From the IMG/VR virus record IMGVR_UViG_3300050139_000043, positions 1-48,604 of that record: a DNA stretch of 48,604 bases; one strand, written 5' to 3'. A program made the translations under genes and the position numbers. Positions within the stretch are counted from its first letter, which is position 1, and each line of letters begins with the position of its first letter. Of this stretch, positions 32,206 through 39,723 are shown one piece after another. This DNA comes from a virus. The notes beneath the pieces are model-generated. The model did no database searches. It saw nothing but the letters and a program-made list of their open reading frames with translations, and was not told the origin of the DNA.

Positions 32206-33829
32206 CCGAGCCGAATTGACCGTTCGCGGCGCGCGGGTGCTTGCCTTCCTCAAATTTCGGCGCGGCGTCCTTGCCGGCTGGCGTGTCGGGCTTGGGCTTC
32301 GGCTCGCCGCTCCCGTTCGGGTTGTCGTCGTCGCCGCCTTCCCCGTCTTCAAGCCCCGGCTCGGGCTCGGGTTCCGGGGCGGGGGCGGAAAGGTCGACGC
32401 CGAAATATGGGCTGTCTTCGTCCTGAACGACACGATCGCGGACTTCCTCGTTCGACACGATCCCCGCGCCGACGTAGGCGACGTCCATGTCCGCGTCGCT
32501 CTTGCGGATAAGCGCCTTGTCCTTTTCGTCCATTTCCCAAAGGTCGATAAATTCGAATTGAAGGTCGGGGTCGATCTTTCCGTCAAGGTCAAGCTGGATA
32601 TAGTCGATCATCGCTTGAAGCGGCTCGCGAAGGTGCGCTTCCTGATAAGCCTTGATCGTCGTATAGAACGTCCGGTTTTCCCCGTCGGTCGAAGCGTTCA
32701 GCCCGGCCGGGGTCGACCCGCAGTATTCAGCAATGGGAATGCCGCTCGCGCTGCAAATCTGCTCTTGGCTTTGGGCCAAGAGCTTATCCAGCGTGCCGAG
32801 CGGCGTCGACACGTTCGTCAATTCTTCCTGTTCTTTGTCGATCGCCATTACGCCGCGATTGTCTCGCGAGCGGTTGAACACGTCCAGCCGGCTAAACAGG
32901 TTCGTCCCTTTGCCCCCGGAAAGAACCGCGCCCATGTTCGTTGCAAGAACCATGGTGCTGAACGAATGCAGCAAGTCGCTAACCGACTGGCGCGTCCGAA
33001 GCCAATTGTCGACGTAGGGCTTGATCATTTGCGACAAGGACAGCCCGCCGAACGAATAGGCGGGTTTCAGCATGTCGGGCATTTCGCGGCCAACGATCGT
33101 CATAAGCCGGCTGGCGTCGACTATGTTCGACATGACATACCAAGTCTTCGGCTTGTAAAAGTCGGGGTGCAGCGGCGAGACGCTTTCATATGGCCCCGGA
33201 TAGGACCAAAAGGGTTCGATCGTGCGGAAGCCGACAAGCCCGTCCGGCTTGATCTTGGCGTCCGGCACGAACGGCTTTTGAAGCTCGCGCGCCCCGGCGG
33301 CGGTCGACCCGTCGTCGCCGACGTCGATAAAGATTTGGCCCCGGCCGAAAAAGCCGTCCAATTCCACGACGCGCCGCAGGACCGGCCAAACCTTGAACCG
33401 GCCCATTGCGGTTTCGATCGCCTTCACGCGGTCGTCGTCGCTGTTGAACTTGATCCCCTTGCGGGTCGCGTGGCGCGCGTAAATTTCGGACGATCGGCGA
33501 TACTCGGGCCGTTGCGTAAGCTCGGCAAGATAGGTGTAACCGAGAAAGCCGATCCCTTCGCTGAACATGCCGGCCCCGGCGTATTGATAGAGCGACGCCA
33601 GCCCCATGCCGTCGCCGGACGCGCGGTCCAGCGCCATTGCCATGTCTTCGGCCTTGGGAGCCCACGCGGGAACGGTTGGCACCTTCCACGGCGAGACGGC
33701 TTCACGGCCCCCGTAGCCGGCTTCGGCGACCGTGAGCGGATTGATTTTCATTTCCGCCCGCTCGGCTGGTGCGACGGGGTTTTCGCCCACGCCAAGCCAA
33801 TACCTGATCTTGTCGCGAAATTTCCCCAT
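32153..33829 (-). CDS. Portal protein (DUF1073)
   Basis: 558 residues from ATG 33829. DUF1073 portal features include MFSEGIGFLGYTYLAELTQR, YRRSSEIYARHATRKGIKF, AIDKEQEELTNVSTPLGTLD, and SASGIPIAEYCGSTPAGLNA with the membrane-distal helix that follows. After an acidic Pro/Glu linker comes KHPRAANGQFGSGGG, a linker motif often found before variable C-terminal effector domains of phage head proteins. The frame then ends in an Arg-rich stretch that looks like out-of-frame sequence; the adjacent frame continues into the zeta-type kinase. Confidence 0.87.
   Translation of the reverse strand: MGKFRDKIRYWLGVGENPVAPAERAEMKINPLTVAEAGYGGREAVSPWKVPTVPAWAPKAEDMAMALDRASGDGMGLASLYQYAGAGMFSEGIGFLGYTYLAELTQRPEYRRSSEIYARHATRKGIKFNSDDDRVKAIETAMGRFKVWPVLRRVVELDGFFGRGQIFIDVGDDGSTAAGARELQKPFVPDAKIKPDGLVGFRTIEPFWSYPGPYESVSPLHPDFYKPKTWYVMSNIVDASRLMTIVGREMPDMLKPAYSFGGLSLSQMIKPYVDNWLRTRQSVSDLLHSFSTMVLATNMGAVLSGGKGTNLFSRLDVFNRSRDNRGVMAIDKEQEELTNVSTPLGTLDKLLAQSQEQICSASGIPIAEYCGSTPAGLNASTDGENRTFYTTIKAYQEAHLREPLQAMIDYIQLDLDGKIDPDLQFEFIDLWEMDEKDKALIRKSDADMDVAYVGAGIVSNEEVRDRVVQDEDSPYFGVDLSAPAPEPEPEPGLEDGEGGDDDNPNGSGEPKPKPDTPAGKDAAPKFEEGKHPRAANGQFGSGGGRQADPVARRRTRRP
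32198..32203 (-). other. G6 homopolymer at the portal/zeta frame junction
   Basis: Six G on the minus strand at the point where the portal linker changes frame into the zeta-type kinase. Five G (or four plus a codon) would give one continuous protein. Confidence 0.8.
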
Positions 33830-33838
33830 ATTCAGCCC

Positions 33839-35494
33839 CTACATTTCCGCAAGCAATTCGGCGTCGATTACCATAGCCGCCCGGTGCGCGCGACCAAACA
33901 AAATCATAATGACGTCGGCAAGGTTCGGGGACTTGACGGCTTGCTGCGCTTGCGCTTGTCCCGGCGGGGCCTTGTCGACGACGATATGCCCGGTCGTCGC
34001 CTTAACATAGGTCGGCTGCGAAAGCTCCATTATGACCTTGCCGAGCAAGCCGAACGGCGCGCCTTCGTTGGGGATATTCAGCGCTTCGCTGTCCAGCGAT
34101 ATCAATTCGCTCGGGTCGAACTTGTCGCCAAATTCCACGGCGCGGAATGTCTTGTAGAACCGGCGGCGCAACGCCCACCATTCTTGCGCCTTGCGGTTGC
34201 GGAAAAAGTCTTCGTTCTTCCGCCCGGCGACGTCTTCGGCGAGCGGCGCGAGAACGCCAGCCGAGCCCCGGAACGCTTGAACGTCCAGTTGCTTTTGATG
34301 CTTTTCGTTGCGGCGATCATTGATCACGCGGCTATTGCCCCGCACGTCCGCCCCGAGCCCGTCCGCGTCGTAAAGGAAGGCGTCGATATCCCATTCGTCG
34401 GCGAGGTCGAACGCCTTTTCCGTGCTGGCGAAAATGTCTGACCCCTTGCCGGACCATTCGGCGATCCGGTCGACGACGACGCCATGGGCGCGGCCGAAAG
34501 CGTTCTTGTCCCGGCCTTCGTCCGCCACGTCCATTGCGCCACGGGGGCGGCCCGTCGCCTTGAAGCCGAGCCGCTTATGCGCGTCGACGGCCGCCTGAAC
34601 CCAATTGCTCGGGATCAAGACGCCCGTGGTCGACGCCGCGTAATTTATGTCGATTTCCTGCGCGACCGTTACCGGGTCCAATTCCTCGCATTGCTTCCGA
34701 TACCAAGCGTCGTCCTTGCGGGGATCGTCGCGCCAATGGCACGTAAAGACGCTGATCTTTCCCCCGTGGCGTTTCTCGGCGAAGGGGTTGTTCAAGCCGT
34801 TGGCGCTGGAAATATCAATTCGGCAATTGGTCGTCGCCGACAAGCTGGCTTCGATCAGTTGCGGCCGTTCAACGTAGGCGGCTTCGTCGACGAAATAGAT
34901 CGCTTGCCGATCGCCGCGCCCGATATTGTCGCCGGCTTCGCCCGTGATCGTCGACCCGGTTTGCGGGAACGACAAGCGAAGGTGCGCGCTGCAAGTGCGC
35001 GGGTTCCAGCCACCCGTGAAGTCGGGGGGCAGGTTCAGGACGAATTGCCGGGCTTTCCAGAACAGCGATTTCGGGTGGCCGATCTTGTCGACGTATTCTT
35101 CCTTGCGGCTCCCGAAGCCGATCGAAATATCATCGCGGAAAAGGCACAACGTCGACGCCAGCGACACGGCAAGCCACGACAGGCCGAAGTCGCGACTTTT
35201 CTCGGCGAGCCCCGGCTTGCGCTCGCGCCACTGGCCCATGACCCATTGGCACCATTCGCGTTGCTTGGGGAAAAGGATGAATGGAATTTTGACGGGAAGG
35301 TCAAGCTCGGCGTTGCGCGGGTCGACCGTGACGCCCCAATCGTTGATAAAATCCCAAGGCGCGTCCCGGTAATGCAGGAACAGCCGATCGCGCAAATCGA
35401 CGTCTTGCCTGATCAGGCGAAGCCGGGCCGATCGGGCTTGAATGATCGGGCCATAGTCGGGCTTGCGGAAATCGAACGGAACCCCCGTCGCCAT
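33839..35494 (-). CDS. terL: Terminase large subunit
   Basis: A 551-residue packaging motor. The ATPase part has a T4-like adenine region (PKQREWCQWVM), Walker A as EKSRDFGLSW, and Walker B AIYFVDEAAYV. The nuclease part includes RPRGAMDVADEGRDKNAFG and FLYDADGLGADVRGNSRV with the metal-binding Asp residues. Together with the small subunit at 36122-36877 it cuts and translocates DNA through the portal encoded next. Confidence 0.92.
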   Translation of the reverse strand: MATGVPFDFRKPDYGPIIQARSARLRLIRQDVDLRDRLFLHYRDAPWDFINDWGVTVDPRNAELDLPVKIPFILFPKQREWCQWVMGQWRERKPGLAEKSRDFGLSWLAVSLASTLCLFRDDISIGFGSRKEEYVDKIGHPKSLFWKARQFVLNLPPDFTGGWNPRTCSAHLRLSFPQTGSTITGEAGDNIGRGDRQAIYFVDEAAYVERPQLIEASLSATTNCRIDISSANGLNNPFAEKRHGGKISVFTCHWRDDPRKDDAWYRKQCEELDPVTVAQEIDINYAASTTGVLIPSNWVQAAVDAHKRLGFKATGRPRGAMDVADEGRDKNAFGRAHGVVVDRIAEWSGKGSDIFASTEKAFDLADEWDIDAFLYDADGLGADVRGNSRVINDRRNEKHQKQLDVQAFRGSAGVLAPLAEDVAGRKNEDFFRNRKAQEWWALRRRFYKTFRAVEFGDKFDPSELISLDSEALNIPNEGAPFGLLGKVIMELSQPTYVKATTGHIVVDKAPPGQAQAQQAVKSPNLADVIMILFGRAHRAAMVIDAELLAEM

Positions 35495-35497
35495 GAT

Positions 35498-35650
35498 CTA
35501 GTGCGGCCGGATCGGCGCAAGCAAGGCGTCCTTGGCGCGATACCAAGCCGCCGAGCGCTCGGCGCGGCGAGCGGCTTCGTCCAGTTGGTCGGCGGCGCGA
35601 AAGAGCCGGGCGATCGTCGCCGGGAGCTTGTCGGGGGTTGCGGTGTTCAT
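35498..35650 (-). CDS. Small helical protein upstream of terL
   Basis: A 50-residue protein from ATG 35650 (ATGA overlap with the upstream gene) ending at TAG 35498, three bases before terL. It is Ala/Arg-rich and helical (IARLFRAADQLDEAARRAER). The exact overlaps support translation. Function unknown. Confidence 0.6.
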   Translation of the reverse strand: MNTATPDKLPATIARLFRAADQLDEAARRAERSAAWYRAKDALLAPIRPH

Positions 35651-35913
35651 GTTGCGGGCCTTGGGGGCAAGAGCGCGGCGATCAATTCGGCCACGTCCGT
35701 TACGCGGTCGTTCTTGTTCAACGCCCCAAAGGCGACAAGGGTTTCGCGGATCGCTTCGACCGTCTCGATTGCGCCACGGCCCGCCCCTAGCTCTAGGTCA
35801 AGCTCCCCGGCGAGACGCCGGCATTTGTCCGCGCCGTTGGGGACATGGCAAAGGGGGGCGGGAACCCGGCCGTCGCGCAAGGCGGCGCGTAGCGCGGGAA
35901 GGTCCGTGATCAT
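35647..35913 (-). CDS. Small protein between terminase genes
   Basis: An 88-residue protein from ATG 35913 (ATGA overlap). It begins with a helix (TDLPALRAALRDGRVP) and includes CHVPNGADKCRRL and a C-terminal DRVTDVAELIAALLPP. No family is recognised. The packaging-operon location suggests a terminase accessory role, which is only positional. Confidence 0.6.
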   Translation of the reverse strand: MITDLPALRAALRDGRVPAPLCHVPNGADKCRRLAGELDLELGAGRGAIETVEAIRETLVAFGALNKNDRVTDVAELIAALLPPRPAT

Positions 35914-36068
35914 GCGGCGGCCATGTTACATGCCGGGGCAGGAAGCCCGTAGGACGCGCCGGGAGCCGGGGCGGGGGATTGGTCCCCCCGAGCGGCGTCT
36001 TGCGCCCCCGCGCCCCGCCGGGCGAGAATACGGGCATATTCGGGGATCACGTCGCGCTTCGGTTTCAC
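35910..36068 (-). CDS. Small basic protein between terminase genes
   Basis: A 52-residue protein from GTG 36068 (GAGG upstream) to TGA overlapping the next ATG. It starts KPKRDVIPEYARILARRG, basic, and continues as a Pro/Ala-rich tail. Coding is supported by spacing and overlap only. The near-palindrome CATGTTACATG lies in its 3' end. Confidence 0.5.
   Translation of the reverse strand: MKPKRDVIPEYARILARRGAGAQDAARGDQSPAPAPGASYGLPAPACNMAAA
35922..35932. repeat. CATGTWACATG palindromic word, copy 2
   Basis: CATGTTACATG within the end of gene 35910-36068. It is one of three copies of this 11-base near-palindrome (others at 5739-5749 and 42476-42486). A related site with one mismatch lies at 24896-24906. 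Confidence 0.55.
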
Positions 36069-36121
36069 GGGGGAGCCTCACTTGCGGGAAGCCCCCGGTT
36101 AATACTTTGCGACGGGTCGTG

Positions 36122-36877
36122 TCAATGCGTCGTGCCAAGGAACCGTTCGTAAGCCGCGCTGATCGCGGCCGGGTCTTTCGCAAGCTCGGCAAGACGCTCG
36201 GCGTCGGGAATGTCGTCGGCCAAGAGCTTGACCTGAACGACGTCGAAGCCGGACAGCTTGGCAAATTCCTTCGCCGCCGCGCCCCGGTCGGCCATGATAA
36301 TTTCGATCCCGTCCTTCGTTTGCTTGATCCCGTCGAAGGCGGCGCGGGCCTTGACGCTCAATTCCGAAGTGTCCGTGAAATTGGTTCGCCCGATCCCCTT
36401 GCCGTGACATTCGGGGCAGTCGTCGCGGGGGCCGGCGCGACTGTTGAAATCCAAGCCGCCGCCGATATCGGGCAGGGGTGCGTTCGTTGCTTCCGCCGCC
36501 GTGCAAGCTGCGAAAAATTCGGCCGGCGTCCACTGGTAGCCGAAGCCTTCGCCGTGGCAATGACGGCACGCCCCGACAACCCAAGCGGAAATTTCGGCCG
36601 GGTCGTAAGTCATGCGCGCCAGCCACCAGCGCAACAGCCAATCGCGATCGACGGCGAGCGGCTTCAAGGCTTCGGCCTGAATTTCGGCAATCCGTTGGGC
36701 AATCCTGGGGTCCGCGCGCAGCCGGCCAACGTCCGAACTGATCACGGCTCCCGGCGCGCAGTCATACGCCCCGCGATAAGCGTTCGCGAAGGAACCATTC
36801 GCGGCAAGCTGGCAAAAATGCTCTTGCTTCGGCGTGAGCGGGATCGTGGTTCGATCGTCTGGAATTTTTCGGCTCAT
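36122..36877 (-). CDS. terS: Terminase small subunit with zinc-knuckle insertion
   Basis: A 251-residue DNA-recognition subunit. The N-terminal DNA-binding domain (LTPKQEHFCQLAANGSFANA, AYRGAY, RLRADPRIAQRIAE) is of the Terminase_2/XtmA type. The middle contains two CxxCxGxG knuckles (CRHCHGEG and CPECHGKG), a DnaJ-like zinc insertion seen in some phage small terminases. The C terminus is acidic and helical. It lies directly beside a repeat-rich non-coding region that is a candidate packaging or replication site. Confidence 0.85.
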   Translation of the reverse strand: MSRKIPDDRTTIPLTPKQEHFCQLAANGSFANAYRGAYDCAPGAVISSDVGRLRADPRIAQRIAEIQAEALKPLAVDRDWLLRWWLARMTYDPAEISAWVVGACRHCHGEGFGYQWTPAEFFAACTAAEATNAPLPDIGGGLDFNSRAGPRDDCPECHGKGIGRTNFTDTSELSVKARAAFDGIKQTKDGIEIIMADRGAAAKEFAKLSGFDVVQVKLLADDIPDAERLAELAKDPAAISAAYERFLGTTH

Positions 36878-36920
36878 AATTTTCCCCGTATCGTTAAATT
36901 TTGGTCACGCTGCAAGCCCC

Positions 36921-36948
36921 GATCGCTAAATTTCAATCGGATATCCAA
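36921..36948 (+). promoter_or_regulatory. Twin of the regulatory box at 13702-13729
   Basis: GATCGC-N4-TTTCAATCG-N-ATATC-N-AA, 23 of 28 bases identical to the box upstream of gene 13747. Here no rightward gene follows. It may be a protein-binding site or the start of a non-coding transcript across the repeat region. Confidence 0.5.
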
Positions 36949-36993
36949 CGGGGAGCCTACGGGCCGGTTTTAGATATCCAACGGGGAACCTAT
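36940..36993 (+). repeat. Direct repeat pair, 21 bases
   Basis: GATATCCAACGGGGAGCCTAC (36940-36960) and the same word with two changes at 36973-36993, 33 bases apart. The first copy is preceded by the 28-base box shared with 13702-13729. GATATCC also follows several promoters of this phage. Confidence 0.8.
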
Positions 36994-37039
36994 ACGGGGA
37001 AGAACTAAGCTACTGAAACAAAGGTATATAACCCATATA

Positions 37040-37148
37040 CTTCCCCGCTTCCCCGTTAATTCCGCAATTCGCTACGTATGCGCGCGCTCACGCACGCTCA
37101 CGCTACGCGCGCTCACGCAACCCGGCTTTTAACGGGGAAGCGGGGAAG
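37040..37148. repeat. 20-bp perfect inverted repeat
   Basis: CTTCCCCGCTTCCCCGTTAA (37040-37059) and its exact reverse complement (37129-37148), separated by 69 bases that contain the CGCTCACGC direct repeats. Confidence 0.85.
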
Positions 37149-37182
37149 CTGGACCGCAACGATTTGATTTGAAAGGGAAAAA

Positions 37183-37229
37183 CGCTTCCCCGTTAAACGG
37201 GCCTATACGGGGAATTTAACGGGGAAGCG
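37183..37229. repeat. 15-bp perfect hairpin
   Basis: CGCTTCCCCGTTAAA (37183-37197) pairs with its reverse complement (37215-37229) across a 17-base loop that contains CCTATACGGGGAA, itself repeated at 36989-37001. It lies just after the stop of the leftward gene 37239-37403 and could also end the early transcript. Confidence 0.8.
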
Positions 37230-37238
37230 GGCCAAATT

Positions 37239-37403
37239 TCAGCGCCGGAAAATTACCGCGCCCGAAATTACCGAAATTACGGTCAAGGCGGCGAAAACAT
37301 CCGGCGGCCAGCCGAGCGCGATCGAAATTATCGGCCACGCAAAAACGGCCGCCACAAGGGCGACCGTGAAAATTCCGACGACAAATCTGTCTAGGCTGGA
37401 CAT
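37239..37403 (-). CDS. Small two-helix membrane protein
   Basis: A 54-residue protein from ATG 37403 (AGGAAA upstream). Two hydrophobic segments (residues 7-27 and 33-52) are separated by a short GWPP turn. It is the last early leftward gene before the repeat region. It could modify the host membrane or exclude other phages; function unknown. Confidence 0.65.
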   Translation of the reverse strand: MSSLDRFVVGIFTVALVAAVFAWPIISIALGWPPDVFAALTVISVISGAVIFRR

Positions 37404-37549
37404 GGCGGTTTTTCCTCCCTGTGATCCCAACGCCGAAAACAGCGTCGGCAAACCAATTCGTCCCCTTCCCTTACCGGGGTCGGGCAGACGACGCCGGGAC
37501 CATAGAACCCCTTTCGCGGCGGGGCAACATATCGGCTTCGGCGGGTCAT
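37391..37549 (-). CDS. Small Cys-containing protein
   Basis: A 52-residue protein from ATG 37549 (GGGGGATACC upstream). Cys residues at positions 22, 34, 37 and 50 (VVCPTP, CRRC, PPCP) suggest a small zinc site. The C-terminal part is basic and aromatic (RRCFRRWDHREEK). It overlaps the next gene by 13 bases. Function unknown. Confidence 0.6.
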   Translation of the reverse strand: MTRRSRYVAPPRKGFYGPGVVCPTPVREGDELVCRRCFRRWDHREEKPPCPA

Positions 37550-37758
37550 GGTATCCCCCTTATCCAGTCCTGAACGGCGCGAGCGGCGTCAAGATACTCG
37601 GGCGACGGTCGCTTGTCGACTTCCTGCCCCGGCCGGTAGGTTGCCCAAATTCGGTCCCTAAGCCCCTTGGGGAGCCTTCGCCAATGGGGCAGGCAACCCC
37701 ATAGCTTCGGGGGCACGTCGCGCTGACAACCCGGCCAATGGCAAGTGTGGCCGCTCAT
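37546..37758 (-). CDS. Conserved small phage protein with CHWPGC motif
   Basis: A 70-residue protein from ATG 37758. HTCHWPGCQRDVPPKLWGC then HW looks like a small zinc-binding unit, followed by a conserved LRDRIWATYRPGQE. Similar short proteins are common in phages and prophages of Proteobacteria, without known function. Confidence 0.75.
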   Translation of the reverse strand: MSGHTCHWPGCQRDVPPKLWGCLPHWRRLPKGLRDRIWATYRPGQEVDKRPSPEYLDAARAVQDWIRGIP

Positions 37759-38030
37759 AGCGGGGGCCTTGCGACACGGACGGACGACGGCCACCTTGCC
37801 GGCAAACCACGAACGACGATCCGTTGCCATACGATCGGGACTTGACCATGGTATTCGTGCCCCGGCGGATAGGGGCGGCCATACATGCCGCGCCACCATT
37901 CGCCCCCGCGCCGGCGACGCCACGCCTTGCCGGGGACAACGCCCGTCGGCAAGGAATGGTCATAGCGCAACAGCCCGAGCAAGTCGGCTTCGTCCATGGC
38001 GACCGCGCCGTTCTCTAGCAAGAGTTTCAC
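37755..38030 (-). CDS. Small basic protein
   Basis: A 91-residue protein from GTG 38030 (GTGA overlap). The N terminus is acidic/hydrophobic (MDEADLLGLLRYDHSLPTG) and the middle is basic and aromatic (AWRRRRGGEWWRGMYGRPYP). Function unknown. Confidence 0.65.
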   Translation of the reverse strand: MKLLLENGAVAMDEADLLGLLRYDHSLPTGVVPGKAWRRRRGGEWWRGMYGRPYPPGHEYHGQVPIVWQRIVVRGLPARWPSSVRVARPPL

Positions 38031-38284
38031 GCCGGCCCCGCGTCGCAATTCGGGCATTTCCCTACCGTGCGACCCGCAAGGCAGTCGGGGCACGCGGGAA
38101 CGCCAAACACGGTAAGCCCGGAAGGCGGGGCCGGGTGAAGGGGTTCGACCGTCCACGGGATCACGGGCCAATAGAGCTTCAACGTCTTCCCGGTTTTCTC
38201 GGCGGCGATCGTGGCGAAATAATCGGGGGTGAAGCTGGCGATTTCGTCTGGATATTCGGCGGTAACGATCAGGGTCAATTTCAT
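38027..38284 (-). CDS. Small protein with C-terminal zinc motif
   Basis: An 85-residue protein from ATG 38284. The beta-rich N terminus (KLTLIVTAEYPDEIASF) is followed by a C-terminal CPDC and CPNC pair, a probable zinc ribbon. Function unknown. Confidence 0.65.
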   Translation of the reverse strand: MKLTLIVTAEYPDEIASFTPDYFATIAAEKTGKTLKLYWPVIPWTVEPLHPAPPSGLTVFGVPACPDCLAGRTVGKCPNCDAGPA

Positions 38285-38288
38285 TGGT

Positions 38289-38453
38289 CTAGCTCCATTC
38301 TTCGGGGCGCAATTCCCATATTTCGCCGTCCGGCGCGCGAACGGTTGCAATCTTGTCGCGCCACGAAAGCACAACGCACGGCTGGCGTTCCTCGCGCAGC
38401 AAAAGGCCGTCCATTCGAAGGACTTTACGAAATACCATTTTAGGCCGGTCCAT
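38289..38453 (-). CDS. Small beta-rich protein
   Basis: A 54-residue protein from ATG 38453. The sequence (VVLSWRDKIATVRAPDGEIW) suggests a small barrel-like fold. It lies two bases after the preceding gene. Function unknown. Confidence 0.6.
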   Translation of the reverse strand: MDRPKMVFRKVLRMDGLLLREERQPCVVLSWRDKIATVRAPDGEIWELRPEEWS

Positions 38454-38455
38454 GG

Positions 38456-39046
38456 CTATAAGGGCTCCAAGTCTAGAGAAATCACGCCGCCATGCTCGCG
38501 CACGACAACCCGGTAGCGCCGAGCGCGTCGCCGGGCCGTGATCACGCTTCCGCCGGCCCGGCCCCAATCGTCTTCGTCGCCCATGGCGGCGGCGTCGCGC
38601 AGCCATTGGAAAAGCTGGATCGCGCCGGCTGGCACGTCCTGCCCCGTGTAGTCGCGCAGACATGCCTTGCCGACGATCTTGAAGCCCCCGGCCGCCATGT
38701 CTTCGACGACGTAGCCGAGCTTGCGAGCGCGGGGCTTGCCGCAATGCTGGCATTCGCCGTGCCAGTCGCGCGCGAAGCCGTCTAGATCGACGTCCCGGCG
38801 GCCCGTGACCATGACCCCGCCGTCCAGCCGTTCAAGCTCGGCGACGAAACGAAAATCGCCGGCGCGGGGGGCTTCCCCGTCGACGGCGTAGCGCACCATG
38901 GGCACGCGGACTTCATAGGCTTTCTTGCCGAAGGGTTCCTTCGTCCAGACGATCGCCTGCCCATACTTGGCGGCGCGCTTCGCGAGCTTCGCTAACTTGA
39001 CGTCCGCAGCGCCTTCGAACTCGGCGTGGATTTCGACGATTTCCAT
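38456..39046 (-). CDS. Conserved phage protein with zinc site
   Basis: A 196-residue protein from ATG 39046 with AAAGGAG upstream. The central segment CQHCGKPRARKLGYVVED and then FKIVGKACLRDYTGQD is conserved in many phages and probably binds zinc. The C terminus is basic (TARRRARRYRVVV). It is the first gene behind the promoter at 39069-39098. Function unknown. Confidence 0.75.
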   Translation of the reverse strand: MEIVEIHAEFEGAADVKLAKLAKRAAKYGQAIVWTKEPFGKKAYEVRVPMVRYAVDGEAPRAGDFRFVAELERLDGGVMVTGRRDVDLDGFARDWHGECQHCGKPRARKLGYVVEDMAAGGFKIVGKACLRDYTGQDVPAGAIQLFQWLRDAAAMGDEDDWGRAGGSVITARRRARRYRVVVREHGGVISLDLEPL

Positions 39047-39068
39047 GATACCGGCTCCTTTCGGATAT

Positions 39069-39098
39069 CCGATATCATACGGTTGGCAGCGCGGTCAA
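39069..39098 (-). promoter_or_regulatory. Leftward promoter with operator
   Basis: On the minus strand TTGACC (39098-39093), then TATCGG (39074-39069) at 18 bp, or ATATCG at 17 bp. The 16-base operator word TTGACCGCGCTGCCAA spans 39098-39083. GGATATCCGAAAGGAG follows and leads into ATG 39046. Confidence 0.7.
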
Positions 39099-39108
39099 GC
39101 CTTTATTT

Positions 39109-39723
39109 TCATCCCGTCGGATAAATCGCGATCGTGCCGAAATAGACCGTTGCGTCAACCGACGTGAAAGTCAGGTCATGGACAAGGCCGTCGGTCGTAT
39201 GCCCCCAAAGCGCCTTGTGATTTCCGCCGCCCGAGCCGTTGCCGTCCAGAACTTCGCCCGCGCCCGGCACGAACGTAATGTCGTTGCCGCTATCGTTGTG
39301 GATCGCGAAAAGGCAAACGCTCCCGCCGGGGCCAGCCGGGCAAATGGCGCGCGCGCCGACGCCGCCGGCAATCCCGACGTTGAACGGGATCGCGCCGCCA
39401 TAGTTGGCGATTTCATACATGGCCCATTGGCCGTTGTCGCCGGACGCGCAGACGGTCGCCATGGTCGTCCCGTCGGCTGGCTTGATAAACGCGCCCATGA
39501 TTTCGCCGCCGACGCTCACGTAATTGAACAAAGCATTCGTGCCCGCCGGCGCGGCCGTCGGCCCATTGCCCCCGGTCCAGACGACAAGGATCATGTTGCC
39601 GATCGTCGTCGCCGCGTCGAACGTCATGGTCCCGGCCGTGCGAAGCGATTTGGCCTGAACGACGGTTGCGATCTTGCCGGCCGCCCCGCCGCCGCCCGGT
39701 GCGGTAAGGTCTAGAACCTTCAC
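39109..39723 (-). CDS. Probable virion-type beta-rich protein in the early region
   Basis: A 204-residue protein from GTG 39723 (GTGA overlap). It is rich in Gly, Ala, Thr and Val with few charges (TAPGGGGAAGKIATVVQAKS, PAGTNALFNYVSVGG), like phage fibre or decoration proteins. No family is recognised. It is unusual among early genes, between PrimPol and small zinc proteins. Confidence 0.6.
   Translation of the reverse strand: MKVLDLTAPGGGGAAGKIATVVQAKSLRTAGTMTFDAATTIGNMILVVWTGGNGPTAAPAGTNALFNYVSVGGEIMGAFIKPADGTTMATVCASGDNGQWAMYEIANYGGAIPFNVGIAGGVGARAICPAGPGGSVCLFAIHNDSGNDITFVPGAGEVLDGNGSGGGNHKALWGHTTDGLVHDLTFTSVDATVYFGTIAIYPTG

Larger units (their letters stand above)
36878..37238. other. 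361-base non-coding repeat region, candidate origin or packaging site
   Basis: No gene is visible. The block contains at least eight copies of (A/T)ACGGGGA in both orientations and three classes of longer repeats listed separately. It also has an AT-rich inverted repeat GTATAT-N5-ATATAC (37024-37040) and two copies of CGCGCGCTCACGCA (37081-37094, 37106-37119) with a third partial unit between. The combination of iteron-like repeats, an AT-rich stretch and its place before terS fits a replication origin or a pac/cos site. Which one cannot be decided here. Confidence 0.7.

Noticed and set aside
32027-34441. 804-codon plus-strand frame opposite the portal and terminase genes
   Set aside because: Shadow of recognised genes on the other strand, with typical antisense composition.
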